A stretch of DNA of 64,000 bases from Prochlorococcus sp. AG-402-K04 (GCA_003216895.1 QCID01000005.1:31354-95353); one strand, 5' to 3'. Shown: positions 9,342 to 18,690, numbered from the stretch's first letter. Notes: generated by a model not told the origin, from the letters alone. Numbers and translations are program-made.

Positions 9342-10074
9342 TTGTAGTACCAGCAGGAGAGGCGACCATATCTTTAAGTTCAGCAGGATGCAAACTCTTT
9401 TTTCTTAAGAGCGATGCAGTACCTGAAAGGGTTTTATGAGCTAATTGGTGGGATAAATGTCTTGGTAATCCTGCGGCAACAGCCCCATCAGCCATTGCTT
9501 CAAGCACTAAAGCTATATAGGCAGGTCCTGAAGAAGTCAAAGCCAAAAAGGAATCAAGCTTTTGTTCCTCTAATTCGTATATTTCACTAATAGGTTCAAA
9601 AATCTTTCTAACAACTTTCTTTTGATCCGAAGTTATATCATCCTCCCATGCCAAACCAGTAAGCCCCTGGCCAACGAGAGAAGGAGTATTCGGAACCGCT
9701 CTTACACATGTGTGCCCAGGGAAAGCTTTCTTCAGACTTTTCAATGTTATTCCAGCCAACACTGAAATTAATAATGGTTTTTGGAACTGATCATCCGATT
9801 GAAATGATGCTACAGATTGTTTGATCTTGTTAAATTGTTGAGGCTTTACTGCCAATAACGTCAAAGGAGACTTCCATACTTCTCTAGAAAAAGGATCTTC
9901 ACTAGATAAGACTTTTACTTCCTTTGGAAGATCATTTAATGCGGATGCAATACTTGAACTACTACCAACAATTCCTAAAACATTTTGAGGTTGGTATTCA
10001 CCTCTTTCCAAAAGGGGGGAAATAATAGCTTTAGCCATACTGCCAAAGCCAATTATCCCAATAGAAATTTCCAA
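9232..10074 (-). CDS. proC: Pyrroline-5-carboxylate reductase
   Basis: 280 residues. It has an N-terminal Rossmann NAD(P)H site (ISIGIIGFGSMAKAI), then LLAVKPQQF, RAVPNTPSLVGQGLTGLA, and the signature LTSSGPAYIALVLEAMADGAVAAGL (given in parts) near 185-210. The C-terminal ProC dimerisation helices include SPAGTTISALRHLE. It catalyses the last step of proline synthesis. Its 3' end overlaps the convergent glycosyltransferase by 110 bp, and the ProC residues in the overlap look like normal family sequence. It is 14 bp downstream of sepF on the same strand. Confidence 0.95.
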   Translation of the reverse strand: MEISIGIIGFGSMAKAIISPLLERGEYQPQNVLGIVGSSSSIASALNDLPKEVKVLSSEDPFSREVWKSPLTLLAVKPQQFNKIKQSVASFQSDDQFQKPLLISVLAGITLKSLKKAFPGHTCVRAVPNTPSLVGQGLTGLAWEDDITSDQKKVVRKIFEPISEIYELEEQKLDSFLALTSSGPAYIALVLEAMADGAVAAGLPRHLSHQLAHKTLSGTASLLRKKSLHPAELKDMVASPAGTTISALRHLELAGLRSALIEAVVLAAQKSRQLAEEFSS

Positions 10075-10087
10075 TCTATTTAATCAT

Positions 10088-10663
10088 TCAGAGAGCAGTA
10101 GCTACTGTCTCCCCCCAAGCAGGTTCTGGAGCAGGAGTAGATTCCTTGGAAATCAAATCATTACCTTTATTACTCATACTTGAAGGGGAAGCTTCCTCTT
10201 GAAATGAATTAGTAACCGTTACGCAAGAAGGTGCAAAAAGGAAAATACTTTCTCCAACCCTTTCTTGATGTCCATCAATAGCAAACGTTCCACCTGCGAC
10301 AAAATCAACTGCTCTTTGAGCCTGATCAGGCTCCATCATCGTGAGATTCAAAATAACTGTTTTACGCTCTCGCAACGCTTGAATCACCCTTGGCATTTCA
10401 TCAAAGCTACGTGGTTCCATCAAACTAACTTCAGAATCATTTGTTGAGATTCCAGGCATACCAATGACATTTGAGGAAGTAAAACCACTCCTTCCGTCAA
10501 AAGGATTAGGCTTAGATATGGTTGTCATTTCTCCACTTCCTTCTCTATTGGCTCTGTTAAATTTTTCATAGTCATCACTTGTTTCGTAATCGAGCTCATC
10601 GAAATCACTATCTAAAAAGTCATCGCCAGCGACGACAGCACGAAGACGGGAAATAAGCGACAC
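10088..10663 (-). CDS. sepF: Cell division protein SepF
   Basis: 191 residues starting at GTG (10663-10661). The N-terminal membrane-binding helix ([12 protein letters not shown]) is followed by an acidic linker ([20 protein letters not shown]) and the SepF core (about 75-155: [55 protein letters not shown]). A low-complexity Ser/Pro tail follows. SepF tethers FtsZ to the membrane and bundles filaments. It is in the pipX-pipY-sepF-proC orientation, a gene order common in cyanobacteria and similar to the yggS-sepF pairing of Gram-positives. Confidence 0.93.
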   Translation of the reverse strand: MSLISRLRAVVAGDDFLDSDFDELDYETSDDYEKFNRANREGSGEMTTISKPNPFDGRSGFTSSNVIGMPGISTNDSEVSLMEPRSFDEMPRVIQALRERKTVILNLTMMEPDQAQRAVDFVAGGTFAIDGHQERVGESIFLFAPSCVTVTNSFQEEASPSSMSNKGNDLISKESTPAPEPAWGETVATAL

Positions 10664-10807
10664 CAGTTAATCCTCTCGGGATGATTTGTTAAAAAGTTGG
10701 ATAAACCAACAATCGATACATCTTCAACAATATGAAGGATGAACCATATACTTAAATAACGTTCCTTAACTTAAGGGGCAAGCTTTTTTATTAGTTTTTT
10801 CATATCT

Positions 10808-11467
10808 TCAACAATTTATCTGGCTCTGACGTTTACCAAATAAAAGAGATCCTAAGCGAATCCAAGTAGCACCACATTCAATAGCCTCTTGCCAATCATT
10901 GCTCATTCCCATCGAGCACTCCTTTAATCCCAAATGATTTGCAAATTTTCTACATTTACAAAACAAATCTTTTCTTTGATAAGAATTAAGAGCTATTGGT
11001 GGAATTGTCATTAGTCCAATCAAATTAATATTTTTCAAAGAAATAATTTTGGACCAGCTTTTCAAAAGATCTTGTTGTAAAAATCCACCCTTGTTGGGGT
11101 CATCTCTAAATTTTATTTGTAAAAATATATTCGGAGTTTTTTGCTCTTCTTGTGAAATTCTAGAAATTCGTTCAAGCAATGACAAAGAATCAACAGAATG
11201 AATAAAGTCAAATTCTTTAATAACTCCTCTAACTTTATTTTTTTGCAAACTACCAACGAAATGCCATCGAAGTTGCGTTAAATCATTCAAATCAATTTTT
11301 TTAGGAATAGCCTCTTGCAAACGACTTTCCCCAAAATCCAACTGACCATAACTAGACAGTTTACGTATGGATTCATGATGATGACCCTTGCTTACAGCAA
11401 GTAAATTTACCCCTAAAGGTAACAAGTCCTTTATTATCTTAAATTCATTAGCGTCAGTCAAAATCAA
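10808..11467 (-). CDS. pipY: PipY, YggS-type PLP homeostasis protein
   Basis: 219 residues of the single-domain fold-type III PLP protein family. The PLP lysine is in LLAVSKGHHHE near residue 27. It is followed by DFGESRLQEA, WHFVGSLQKNKVRG, HSVDSL, GLMTIPP, and SMGMSNDWQEAIECGATWIRLGS (in parts). Such proteins balance vitamin B6 and amino-acid pools. The immediately upstream gene is pipX, 16 bp away on the same strand, which is the known cyanobacterial pipX-pipY pair, so the name PipY is supported by synteny. Confidence 0.93.
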   Translation of the reverse strand: MILTDANEFKIIKDLLPLGVNLLAVSKGHHHESIRKLSSYGQLDFGESRLQEAIPKKIDLNDLTQLRWHFVGSLQKNKVRGVIKEFDFIHSVDSLSLLERISRISQEEQKTPNIFLQIKFRDDPNKGGFLQQDLLKSWSKIISLKNINLIGLMTIPPIALNSYQRKDLFCKCRKFANHLGLKECSMGMSNDWQEAIECGATWIRLGSLLFGKRQSQINC

Positions 11468-11483
11468 ATCAAATCAAATAGAG

Positions 11484-11750
11484 CTACATAAAAGTTTGAT
11501 TAAATAATTCCTGCCAAACCTCAATATCTGAGGATTTTTCTCTCTTACATTTAGAAAGATGCATTTCTGAATAATGTCGGGCATCCATATATGGAATAAC
11601 TTCAAAAGCTGCTCCCCGTGGTTGCAAGGTAACTAAAAAAAATATTTTCTGTGCATATAAAGTTGCATATACATCTCTACCATTACTTGCTGGTGACACT
11701 AGATATAGCATTCCAAAAGTTGGATGGTTTAGATAGCGTTCAGCGTTCAA
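11484..11750 (-). CDS. pipX: PipX, NtcA co-activator and PII-binding protein
   Basis: 88 residues, the usual PipX length. The Tudor-like N-terminal domain is recognisable from RYLNHPTFGMLYLV, ATLYAQKIFFLVTLQPRGAAFE and DARHYSEMHL. Two C-terminal helices end in ELFNQTFM, matching the QTFL end of Synechococcus PipX. PipX bridges 2-oxoglutarate-loaded NtcA to stimulate nitrogen genes and is sequestered by PII when 2-oxoglutarate is low. It lies upstream of pipY, with which it is normally co-transcribed. Confidence 0.93.
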   Translation of the reverse strand: MNAERYLNHPTFGMLYLVSPASNGRDVYATLYAQKIFFLVTLQPRGAAFEVIPYMDARHYSEMHLSKCKREKSSDIEVWQELFNQTFM

Positions 11751-11766
11751 ATCTTAATTTTTTTAA

Positions 11767-12681
11767 TTAAGAGGTACCATACAGACAACGTAAGCTAATA
11801 GCTATCAAAAACAAACAAATCGAACTTAAATTAATCCACAAATATTTAGGATTAACAACAATGCAAGGTTTTAGTTGTTGCGACGATAGCCAAAGTCCCT
11901 CCCTTGACATTAAAGAATCAGCCCCGTGTTCTGCCCTAAGCAAGATATTTGACAAGAGTCTTTCTCCCAAAGAAACGAACAAATTCAATGAACTCTTAAG
12001 TCCCAATTTTCTAAAATCAATTGCCCGCACACCAATTGAACGAAAGAGGTTCTGAAGCTCCTCTTGAACTAAAGGTAAAAATCGTAAAGCCAAGAGCAGT
12101 TGAAATGACAATTTTTCCAGAGGAACTCCCAATAAAGTTAAAGGAGCAAAAAACCATCTTATTGCCCACACAAGATCTTCAGGAGGGGTTGTAATTAACA
12201 TCAAATTCACACTTTGAATAACAGTAAAAATCAAGGTCGACGTTTTAATACCTAATTCTGCAGAGCGACGATCAACAATTAATGGCCCTAACGAAATCCC
12301 TCCGAAGTTAACTGGCCCCAACCTAAAAATTTCCCATGATCGAGTCAAAACAATTGCTCCTGGTATTTCATCAGGTGCTCTTGTCGTCAATTCAAGTGAT
12401 AATTCACTAGCAGGTAAAACAATCGATAAGAATCCAATAATCAAAGAGAAAACCAATAAAAATACTAGAGATCGCCACCAAATACGTGGAGGAAGAAAGC
12501 TAAAAAATGTAATTAATAAAAGAACTAAAGCTGTAGAGATCCTCCAAATGGAGTTAGCTAAAATTGGAGATAATAAAAACAATAGTATCCAAGAGAGTTT
12601 AATTCGAGGATCAATAGCTCGAAGCCAGCTTGATTTGCCAGAGACATATTGACCAATCGGAATCTTTTTTAGCCAATCCAT
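11767..12681 (-). CDS. Energy-coupling factor transmembrane protein (EcfT/CbiQ family)
   Basis: 304 residues, with hydrophobic segments at about 25-65, 70-90, 155-180 and the C-terminus. The EcfT/CbiQ layout shows in SWLRAIDPRIKLSW near the N-terminus and the cytoplasmic coupling helices LALRFLPLVQEELQNLFRS and AEHGADSLMSREG. EcfT proteins connect ECF ATPases to a vitamin- or metal-binding S component in the inner membrane. No ATPase or S component is nearby, which is usual for modular ECF systems, so the substrate is unknown. It lies 9 bp downstream of der on the same strand and 16 bp before pipX. Confidence 0.82.
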   Translation of the reverse strand: MDWLKKIPIGQYVSGKSSWLRAIDPRIKLSWILLFLLSPILANSIWRISTALVLLLITFFSFLPPRIWWRSLVFLLVFSLIIGFLSIVLPASELSLELTTRAPDEIPGAIVLTRSWEIFRLGPVNFGGISLGPLIVDRRSAELGIKTSTLIFTVIQSVNLMLITTPPEDLVWAIRWFFAPLTLLGVPLEKLSFQLLLALRFLPLVQEELQNLFRSIGVRAIDFRKLGLKSSLNLFVSLGERLLSNILLRAEHGADSLMSREGLWLSSQQLKPCIVVNPKYLWINLSSICLFLIAISLRCLYGTS

Positions 12682-12690
12682 GAATTATTA

Positions 12691-14061
12691 CTAATTTCGG
12701 ACCTCTTTCTTATGGCGTGCTAAATCTTTTTCGACATCGCGTTGAGGCTTCCCTCTCCAAAATAATTTTACAGGAGTCCCTTCAAAACCCAATCCCTCTC
12801 TAATTTGTCTCTCAATATATCTTCGATAAGTTTCCCCAAACAATTTAGGTTCATTCACAAACAGAGTAAAACTTGGAGGATTAATAGCTACTTGAGTACC
12901 GTAATAAAGACGCCCTTGTTTTCCACCTCTAGTGGTTGGAGGACTTCTCCATTTTAATGCCTCAGTCAGCACCTCATTAACCACTGATGTGCTGACTCTT
13001 CTTCTATTCTGATCAACTGCCAAAGTAGCTAATGCAAAGATCCCATCTACTCTTTGTCCAGTAAGTGCAGATGTAAAAATCATCTCGGCCCAATCTAGAA
13101 AATATAGTTTTGAACGAATGTCTTTTTCCATCGCAGACATTGTATGACTATCTTTTTCGACAGCGTCCCATTTATTAATGACAATTAAACAAGCTCTTCC
13201 CTCTTGCTCAATTCTACCTGCAAGCCTCTGATCTTGTTCTGTGACGCCCTCCAAAGCATCTATAACCAAGACACATACATCACTTCTTTCTATTGCCTTA
13301 AAGCTGCGATTAATACCAAAAAATTCTGGGCCATAATTAACACTTCTACGTCTACGTATTCCCGCCGTATCAAGTAATTTCCATTGTTTACCTTGATGCG
13401 TAATTCGCGTATCTATCGTATCTCGAGTCGTACCCCTAATCGAACTAACAATTGCTCTTTGCTCTCCACAAATAGCATTAAGAAGACTTGACTTGCCTAC
13501 ATTTGGTCTCCCAATAATTGCCAATTGAACAGGAGAATCACTTATCTCATCTAAATTTTTAGAAGGAAACAAAGTGACTACATGATCAAGCAGATCGCCT
13601 GTTCCTACTCCATGTATGGCAGAAATTGGATAGGGCTCACCGAGACCAAGCCTCCAAAATTCAGCTGCCATTGCTAATCCTTGTTCAGGAGATTCACATT
13701 TATTAACTACGACGAGTGTTTTACAGGAATGAAACCTTAAAAATTCAGCAATTGATTCATCAGCTGTGGTAACACCCTCCTGGCCATCAACAACAACTAA
13801 CGCAACTACGGCTTCTTCAAGTGCAAGATTAGCTTGCTCTCTAATTTCAGGAAGGAATTCACTATCGTCATCAAAAACAAGTCCTCCGGTATCTACAACT
13901 TTAAAATCCCTATCCCTCCAAAATCCATCTTGGTAGGTTCGATCTCTAGTTACACCTGGTTCATCATGAACAATCGCTTCTCTGCTTTGACATAAGCGAT
14001 TCACCAATGTAGATTTCCCAACATTTGGGCGTCCAATTATTGCGACTATAGGTAGCGCCAA
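12691..14061 (-). CDS. der: GTPase Der (EngA), ribosome assembly
   Basis: 456 residues with two tandem GTPase domains. Domain one has GRPNVGKST near residue 10, VDTGGL and VVNKCE. Domain two has [11 protein letters not shown] near 185, [10 protein letters not shown] and [12 protein letters not shown]. The C-terminal KH-like domain contains [20 protein letters not shown] (part) and ends in a basic tail (HKKEVRN). Der acts in 50S subunit maturation. Length and domain order are normal. It heads a same-strand run der, ecfT-like, pipX, pipY, sepF, proC. Confidence 0.97.
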   Translation of the reverse strand: MALPIVAIIGRPNVGKSTLVNRLCQSREAIVHDEPGVTRDRTYQDGFWRDRDFKVVDTGGLVFDDDSEFLPEIREQANLALEEAVVALVVVDGQEGVTTADESIAEFLRFHSCKTLVVVNKCESPEQGLAMAAEFWRLGLGEPYPISAIHGVGTGDLLDHVVTLFPSKNLDEISDSPVQLAIIGRPNVGKSSLLNAICGEQRAIVSSIRGTTRDTIDTRITHQGKQWKLLDTAGIRRRRSVNYGPEFFGINRSFKAIERSDVCVLVIDALEGVTEQDQRLAGRIEQEGRACLIVINKWDAVEKDSHTMSAMEKDIRSKLYFLDWAEMIFTSALTGQRVDGIFALATLAVDQNRRRVSTSVVNEVLTEALKWRSPPTTRGGKQGRLYYGTQVAINPPSFTLFVNEPKLFGETYRRYIERQIREGLGFEGTPVKLFWRGKPQRDVEKDLARHKKEVRN

Positions 14062-14133
14062 ATTTCTCTACCTTTCATAAGATTATTTACCCTTTATAGG
14101 TCAAAATAAAGATTAATTCTTCATACTACAAGT

Positions 14134-14364
14134 ATGAGCAAAGAGTTCGATTCAAAAATGAAATTTAGAAATCAAACTTCCCTAAAAAGATTAACCCAAA
14201 AAAGAAAGGATTCTTTAACTAGCAAACCATCTTTAATAGCAATCCTTCTTTCTTTAATAGTTTTTTTTCAAATACCAATTGCCTTAAAAGCTTCATTAAG
14301 TATTTTTTGCTTACTTTCTGAAAACAACGAAACAAAAAAATCTTTGATTTTTTGTAATGACTGA
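14134..14364 (+). CDS. Small hypothetical membrane protein
   Basis: 76 codons from ATG 14134. The N-terminal third is very basic and Ser/Thr-rich (KRLTQKRKDSLTSKPS), followed by one hydrophobic stretch (SLIAILLSLIVFFQIPIAL, about 33-51) and a short polar tail with two cysteines. This is the profile of a small single-pass membrane protein. No family recognised. It sits between divergent der and the downstream dihydrouridine synthase, 24 bp before the latter, with no overlap on either strand. It could be non-coding. Confidence 0.42.
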   Translation: MSKEFDSKMKFRNQTSLKRLTQKRKDSLTSKPSLIAILLSLIVFFQIPIALKASLSIFCLLSENNETKKSLIFCND

Positions 14365-14388
14365 AATAAATTCAAGCTTACATTAAAG

Positions 14389-15381
14389 ATGAACGAATTA
14401 TCTCCGATATTTCTACCAGGCAATGGGACTTCCAGATGTTTAGAGTGCCAGGTTATTCAGTCCCCACTTGCAGGTGTAAGCGATCAAATTTTCAGAAAAT
14501 TAGTTCGTAGATGGGCTCCAAAAGCTTTACTTTTTACCGAAATGGTAAATGCTAAAAGTCTTGAATTAGGACATGGTGAAGAGAAAGTAAACGAGCTTGC
14601 AGAAGAGATTGGACCAATTGGTGTTCAACTTTTTGACCATAGGCCAGATTCAATGATAGATGCTGCTATCAAAGCGGAATTATCTGGTGCATTTCTTATA
14701 GATATAAATATGGGTTGCCCGGTAAAAAAAATCTCCAAAAAAGGAGGCGGAAGTGCTCTATTAAAAGAACCAGAACTTGCTCAATTAATCGTCAAAAAGG
14801 TTTCAAAAGCCATCTCAATTCCAGTAACAGTAAAGATAAGGTTGGGGTGGTGTGAAACCACCAGTAATCCAGTATCTTTTGCTCTAGGGCTACAGGATGC
14901 TGGAGCACAACTCATAACTGTCCATGGGCGAACGAGAAAGCAAGGATTTTCTGGTTATGCGAACTGGGAAGCTATTTCTAAAATCAAAAAGTCATTAGAT
15001 ATACCTATCATTGCTAATGGTGATATCAAAAATGCTAGAGATGCTATTAATTGCCTAGAGACTACTAATGCCGATGGAGTGATGATAGGAAGAGCAAGTA
15101 TGGGAGCTCCATGGTTGATTGGCCAAATCAATGAGGAACTCAAAAATAAAAAAACTTTTAAACCACCTGATGCAAAGATGAAAGTAAGTTTATCTTTAGA
15201 ACATCTAAAGTTACTGGTTTCAAAGAAAGGGAATCATGGGCTTTTGATTGCTAGAAAACATATGAATTGGACTTGTAGAGGTTTTCAAGGTTCCTCTGCT
15301 CTTCGCCACAATTTAGTGAGAGCAAAGAATCCAAAAGACGCAATAAAACTACTAGAAGACGAACTTATTAAATTAAACTAA
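14389..15381 (+). CDS. tRNA-dihydrouridine synthase (Dus, DusB-like)
   Basis: 330 residues. The FMN barrel motifs are SPLAGVSDQIFRKL (25-38), LFTEMVNAKSL, the catalytic cysteine in DINMGCPVKK (C110), VKIRLGW, TVHGRTRKQGFSG, IANGDI and DGVMIGRASMGAPWL. It reduces specific uridines in the tRNA D-loop using NADPH and FMN. The closest subgroup by eye is DusB/NifR3. An extra 20-residue N-terminus with two cysteines (RCLEC) precedes the conserved QSPLAG. It converges on cobI with a 5-bp gap. Confidence 0.9.
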   Translation: MNELSPIFLPGNGTSRCLECQVIQSPLAGVSDQIFRKLVRRWAPKALLFTEMVNAKSLELGHGEEKVNELAEEIGPIGVQLFDHRPDSMIDAAIKAELSGAFLIDINMGCPVKKISKKGGGSALLKEPELAQLIVKKVSKAISIPVTVKIRLGWCETTSNPVSFALGLQDAGAQLITVHGRTRKQGFSGYANWEAISKIKKSLDIPIIANGDIKNARDAINCLETTNADGVMIGRASMGAPWLIGQINEELKNKKTFKPPDAKMKVSLSLEHLKLLVSKKGNHGLLIARKHMNWTCRGFQGSSALRHNLVRAKNPKDAIKLLEDELIKLN

Positions 15382-15386
15382 AAATT

Positions 15387-16115
15387 TCAGGGCATTGTCA
15401 CAGGCCAACTTTGTCGAATCAAAAGTAAAGAAAAATATGGCCTAGTGCCTGAGGATAGATCAGATGCTCTAAGAATTTGTTGATCTGAAAATCCTATTCT
15501 TTCTGCGAATATTGAATTTTTCATCAAATCTAGTTCTTCAAGCAAAGGTTTAACCCATTCCCATTTTCTACCAAGCTTGAGCAAAACAACTATCCTTTTC
15601 TTTGAAGCCGCATCAGACAACGTAACCTTTAACTCGTCATGTGAGTCTGGCACAGGCAATACAAGTAATTGTTCATCTTGAAAAGCAAGTGGTAATTTAC
15701 TTATCGCGGCAGCTGCAGAAAAAGATGTCACCCCTGGAATTAATTTAATAACGCACTTTGGATGATGTTTTTCTAACTCCTTTGAAAGATACGAACCTGT
15801 CGAAAAAAGGGAGATATCTCCTTGAGCAAGAAAAACGACTTTTTCGCCTTTCTCAACCATTTTCATTAATTCATCACCAGCAACTCGCCATGCACTTTTT
15901 AATGTGTTCTGATCCTCAACCATGGGAAAATGTAAAGGCAATTTTTTTTTATCTTTTGTTATCCATTTAGAAGCAGTTTTTTCAGCGACACTGTCTCCTC
16001 CCAAAGTAGAGACAGGATAAGAAACAACTGTTGATTCTTGAATGGCATCAACTGCGGCCAAAGTTAATAAAGAGGGATCTCCTGGACCTATGCCAGTAAT
16101 AGTCAAAACTTTCAT
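15387..16115 (-). CDS. cobI: Precorrin-2 C20-methyltransferase CobI/CbiL
   Basis: 242 residues of the tetrapyrrole methylase fold: ITGIGPGDPSLLTLAA at 6-21, VVFLAQGDISLFSTGSYL near 93, LIPGVTSFSAAAAISKLPL near 122, and a late KLGRKW. The S1-type GIGPGDPSLLT start and the STGSY region fit the precorrin-2 C20 methylase rather than CobA or CobJ. It methylates precorrin-2 to precorrin-3 in cobalamin (pseudocobalamin) synthesis. No other cob genes lie nearby, which is normal for the scattered pathway in picocyanobacteria. Confidence 0.9.
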   Translation of the reverse strand: MKVLTITGIGPGDPSLLTLAAVDAIQESTVVSYPVSTLGGDSVAEKTASKWITKDKKKLPLHFPMVEDQNTLKSAWRVAGDELMKMVEKGEKVVFLAQGDISLFSTGSYLSKELEKHHPKCVIKLIPGVTSFSAAAAISKLPLAFQDEQLLVLPVPDSHDELKVTLSDAASKKRIVVLLKLGRKWEWVKPLLEELDLMKNSIFAERIGFSDQQILRASDLSSGTRPYFSLLLIRQSWPVTMP

Positions 16116-16151
16116 TTAATTGGGTAACTTCTTTCTGCTTAAAAGAGATAA

Positions 16152-16766
16152 TTAACTATGCATTCTTGGTTGATGATGCATTTCCAATAAAGCATCAGAT
16201 TCAACCTTAGCTAATTCTTCTAATCTAGAAGTAAAAATATTTCGATCAAAACGTTCATCTGCCAACTTCCAATAAATCCCAAAATGCCTAGCCTCGCTTT
16301 TTAGCAAGTCAGCATATAAATCTCGAAGTTCAATATCAGGAGAATGTATGGACAATAATTTCATTCTTTCATGACTCCTTGCCTCAATAAGTCCTGCAAC
16401 TAGAAAGCTATCCAACATTCGAAATGGTTCATCTTTGCAAATATTTTTTGCCAGAATTGATCCATAGGGAGGCGATGCTAATTTTTGAAGCTTTCCCCCT
16501 CGTGCATTAAGAATAGATAAAACCCTCTCAAAATGTTCAAGCTCCTCTCTTGCTAATGGACTTAGCACCTCTGAGAGCCCTGGTTCACTTACATAACGAA
16601 ACATAAGTTGCAGTGCTACTCCCGCAGCCTTCCTTTCACAATGTGCATGATCCAAAAGTATTTCCATTGGATTAGAAATTGCAAGATCTATCCAATCTTT
16701 AGAAGTTTCATTTATTAGCCAGCGAATTTTTGATTGCCCAACGACTTGAGATTTTGAATTACCCAT
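16152..16766 (-). CDS. miaE: tRNA hydroxylase MiaE-like diiron protein
   Basis: 204 residues forming a ferritin-like four-helix diiron enzyme. The metal ligands are visible as paired E and ExxH sites: HAHCERKAAG, REELEHFERV, GLIEARSHERMKLL and LKSEARHFGIYW. This is the MiaE pattern, an enzyme that hydroxylates the isopentenyl group of ms2i6A37 in tRNA. It has normal length. It lies 7 bp downstream of aroQ and 36 bp upstream of cobI on the same strand, with no functional tie seen. Confidence 0.9.
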   Translation of the reverse strand: MGNSKSQVVGQSKIRWLINETSKDWIDLAISNPMEILLDHAHCERKAAGVALQLMFRYVSEPGLSEVLSPLAREELEHFERVLSILNARGGKLQKLASPPYGSILAKNICKDEPFRMLDSFLVAGLIEARSHERMKLLSIHSPDIELRDLYADLLKSEARHFGIYWKLADERFDRNIFTSRLEELAKVESDALLEMHHQPRMHS

Positions 16767-16773
16767 AAACTCC

Positions 16774-17226
16774 TTAGACTTGCTTTAAATAAGAAACTAT
16801 CCCTTGCAAAGCAAGCTGATAACTATTTGGTCCAAATCCACAAACCAAACCCACTGCTTTATCTGAAAGGAATGATTTATGGCGAAATTCTTCCCTGGAG
16901 TAAATGTTACTTAAATGTACTTCCACATAAGGAATAGCAACTCCTAATAAAGCATCTCTAAGAGCAATAGAGGTATGCGTATAAGCACCTGCATTAATTA
17001 ATATGCCGTCAATATGGCCAACACTGTTTTGAATGCGATCAATCATCTCGCCCTCTGAATTACTCTGAAAAAATTTGAGCTTTGCATCAAGTTCATCAGC
17101 CAAAGTCAATAACTCTTCTTGGATGTCTTCTAAAGTTTGCGAACCATATATGGATGGCTCCCTTTTCCCAACAAGATTCAAATTCGGACCATTAATTAAT
17201 AAAAGATCCAATTCCTTACAAATCAA
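16774..17226 (-). CDS. aroQ: 3-dehydroquinate dehydratase, type II
   Basis: 150 residues, the normal type II size. Signature motifs are [20 protein letters not shown] (9-28), with the catalytic Tyr in [35 protein letters not shown] and YVEVHLSN. It dehydrates 3-dehydroquinate in the shikimate pathway as a dodecamer. The start is the ATG at 17226. It is divergent from the tRNA-Tyr/tRNA-Thr pair, with about 90 bp between that must hold both promoters. Confidence 0.96.
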   Translation of the reverse strand: MICKELDLLLINGPNLNLVGKREPSIYGSQTLEDIQEELLTLADELDAKLKFFQSNSEGEMIDRIQNSVGHIDGILINAGAYTHTSIALRDALLGVAIPYVEVHLSNIYSREEFRHKSFLSDKAVGLVCGFGPNSYQLALQGIVSYLKQV

Positions 17227-17318
17227 ACATCTTTCATGATCGTATCGATTTAAACCTCAAAGGACCAACAAATTCGAGAAAAGTGGCACCATTTACTGTT
17301 AATCTCATCAAGTGGATC

Positions 17319-17400
17319 GGGTCGGTGCCCGAGTGGTTAATGGGGGCGGACTGTAAATCCGCTGGCTACGCCTACGTTGGTTCAAATCCAACCCGGCCCA
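17319..17400 (+). tRNA. tRNA-Tyr (GTA)
   Basis: 82 nt. A 7-bp acceptor stem (GGGTCGG with CCGGCCC), D-loop GCCCGAGTGGTTAATGG, anticodon loop CTGTAAA with anticodon GTA, a long class II variable arm and T-loop GTTCAAATC. Discriminator A at 17400. No CCA is encoded. It heads a tandem pair with tRNA-Thr, 11 nt apart. Confidence 0.96.
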
Positions 17401-17411
17401 TCTTTCCACAA

Positions 17412-17483
<72 letters not shown>

Positions 17484-17539
17484 TCGTCGGAAGCTTAACC
17501 AGGGCAAGCGATCTGAGGCACTAGGATCGCAAATCTTTG

Positions 17540-17578
17540 AAAGTGGACGTCCGATTTCGGGTCCACTTTTGTTGTTTT
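17540..17578 (+). terminator. Rho-independent terminator after the tRNA pair
   Basis: AAAGTGGAC at 17540-17548 pairs with GTCCACTTT at 17561-17569. The right arm runs into a T-rich stretch (TTTTGTTGTTTTT). It lies 57 nt beyond the tRNA-Thr 3' end and probably ends the tRNA-Tyr/tRNA-Thr transcript. Confidence 0.65.
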
Positions 17579-17623
17579 TAGACCATTTTTGCTTGATGCA
17601 TCTGACCTGATGCAACCCAAAAA

Positions 17624-17824
17624 ATGGCAACGATTAGAAGAAGCGGAAGTGGCTGGCAAGCACTGATTCGGAAAAAGAAATATCAAGGCAAAACATCTAA
17701 AACTTTTAGCTCCAAAGCAGCTGCAAAACTGTGGGCAAATGCTGTTGAAAGTTCTCTTACTGGTTCATTAGCGGTGGAATTCATATCTGAAGGTGAATTC
17801 ATTACCAAAAAAGATTCTGATTAA
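17624..17824 (+). pseudogene. N-terminal fragment of a tyrosine-recombinase (phage-type integrase)
   Basis: 66 codons. The sequence MATIRRSGSGWQALIRKKKY, then GKTSKTFSSKAAAKLWANAVE, is the typical N-terminal arm-binding domain of phage and island integrases. After residue 45 the similarity fades, and the frame stops at 17822-17824 with no core-binding or catalytic domain (no R-H-R-Y segment) in any frame downstream that I can see. It is read as a remnant of an integrated element beside tRNA-Thr. It may still be expressed as a small DNA-binding protein. Confidence 0.6.
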
Positions 17825-18184
17825 GTATGTAATCAAAAGGATCAAGAAGTAGAGACAAAAAGCAGCTACTCACAGATGCTTTCTTTGCTTGCAGCAGCGA
17901 CGAGGAAAAGAATTCAAAAAATTTACTGCTTTGCCAAGGCGGACAACCTAAAAGCTTGCATTAAGAAAGGGACCCTGCTGCTTCAGCGACCTTGAGTCCC
18001 TCTCTTCAGTTACAGAACGAATTTTGGTAAGGAGTTGTTCTGCTTTTCCTTTTCTAATCAATTCCACAAAGAATCTGCATCAGTGAGAATTCCTAATTCC
18101 CAAAAGAAGGTAAATTCTACTTATGCTTTTATTGTTGATACGACAAATAATTCTCTAGGATGTTTCTCTTTTGGGAGAAATAAT
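17825..18184. other. Intergenic stretch after the integrase fragment
   Basis: 360 bp with no convincing gene. A small hairpin (AGGGAC at 17968-17973 with GTCCCT at 17996-18001) is visible. A frame continuing upstream of the small ORF at 18185 would start at TTG 18035, directly abutting AAGGAG, a spacing too short to be likely. Confidence 0.4.
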
Positions 18185-18328
18185 ATGAGTAAAAAGAAGG
18201 AGCATTTCAACGTGACGCAAGGCATGACTCTCTTGCTCCTTAAAAAAATTTCATTACCTGCGAACCTAGTCTTTCAAATGATTATCTTTATTACTAATCC
18301 AGAAAATAATATTGGATACGAGGATTAA
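18185..18328 (+). CDS. Small hypothetical protein, 47 residues
   Basis: ATG at 18185 is preceded by GGGAG (18173-18177) at 7-nt spacing, a good Shine-Dalgarno in a genome where few genes show one. The 47-residue product has a basic start (MSKKKEHF), a central hydrophobic stretch (MTLLLLKK, then LVFQMIIFI) and an acidic end. A rho-independent terminator begins 8 nt after the stop. Ribosome-binding site, ORF and terminator together support a small gene. No family recognised. A longer in-frame version from 18035 is possible but less likely. Confidence 0.5.
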   Translation: MSKKKEHFNVTQGMTLLLLKKISLPANLVFQMIIFITNPENNIGYED

Positions 18329-18335
18329 TAACTAC

Positions 18336-18370
18336 AAAAAAACCGCCAGTTATAAACAAGGCGGTTTTTT
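18336..18370 (+). terminator. Rho-independent terminator
   Basis: Poly-A then ACCGCC pairing with GGCGGT across a 12-nt loop, followed by TTTTTT. It ends the small ORF at 18185-18328. The flanking A and T tracts could let it act in both directions. Confidence 0.8.
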
Positions 18371-18690
18371 CATGAGATAAGGCGCAAGTGTTTCCTTGTT
18401 TCCACTGCGGAGTATCTCAACTCCTCACTCAACTAATTTAGGGTGATTAACAAGAAGGAAAGCAACAAGCAGTAAAGTTCTTCAACTGTCACAGATCATA
18501 AGAATTTAAAAAGCTTTGCTTCAGCAAAGACAATAAGCTTTATGTAACAAGCCGAACACCGATAATTGGACAATATGTTTATAGTGGTTATGTAGCAATA
18601 ACTACTAAAACGTTCAACTCATCAACTGATGAGCCGCAGTTTGACTCAAGCCAAGGAACGGGGACTTGAGCATATTTCGGAGAAAAAAAA
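18371..18690 (+). promoter_or_regulatory. Long structured 5' region of the LTYRG small gene
   Basis: 320 bp without an ORF. The last 80 nt hold two hairpins: CTCATC (18618-18623) with GATGAG (18628-18633), and CTCAAG (18645-18650) with CTTGAG (18665-18670) around a purine-rich 14-nt loop. A Shine-Dalgarno GGAG (18679-18682) follows directly. This layout suggests a structured leader or a small RNA upstream of the gene at 18691. No promoter was assigned. Confidence 0.4.
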
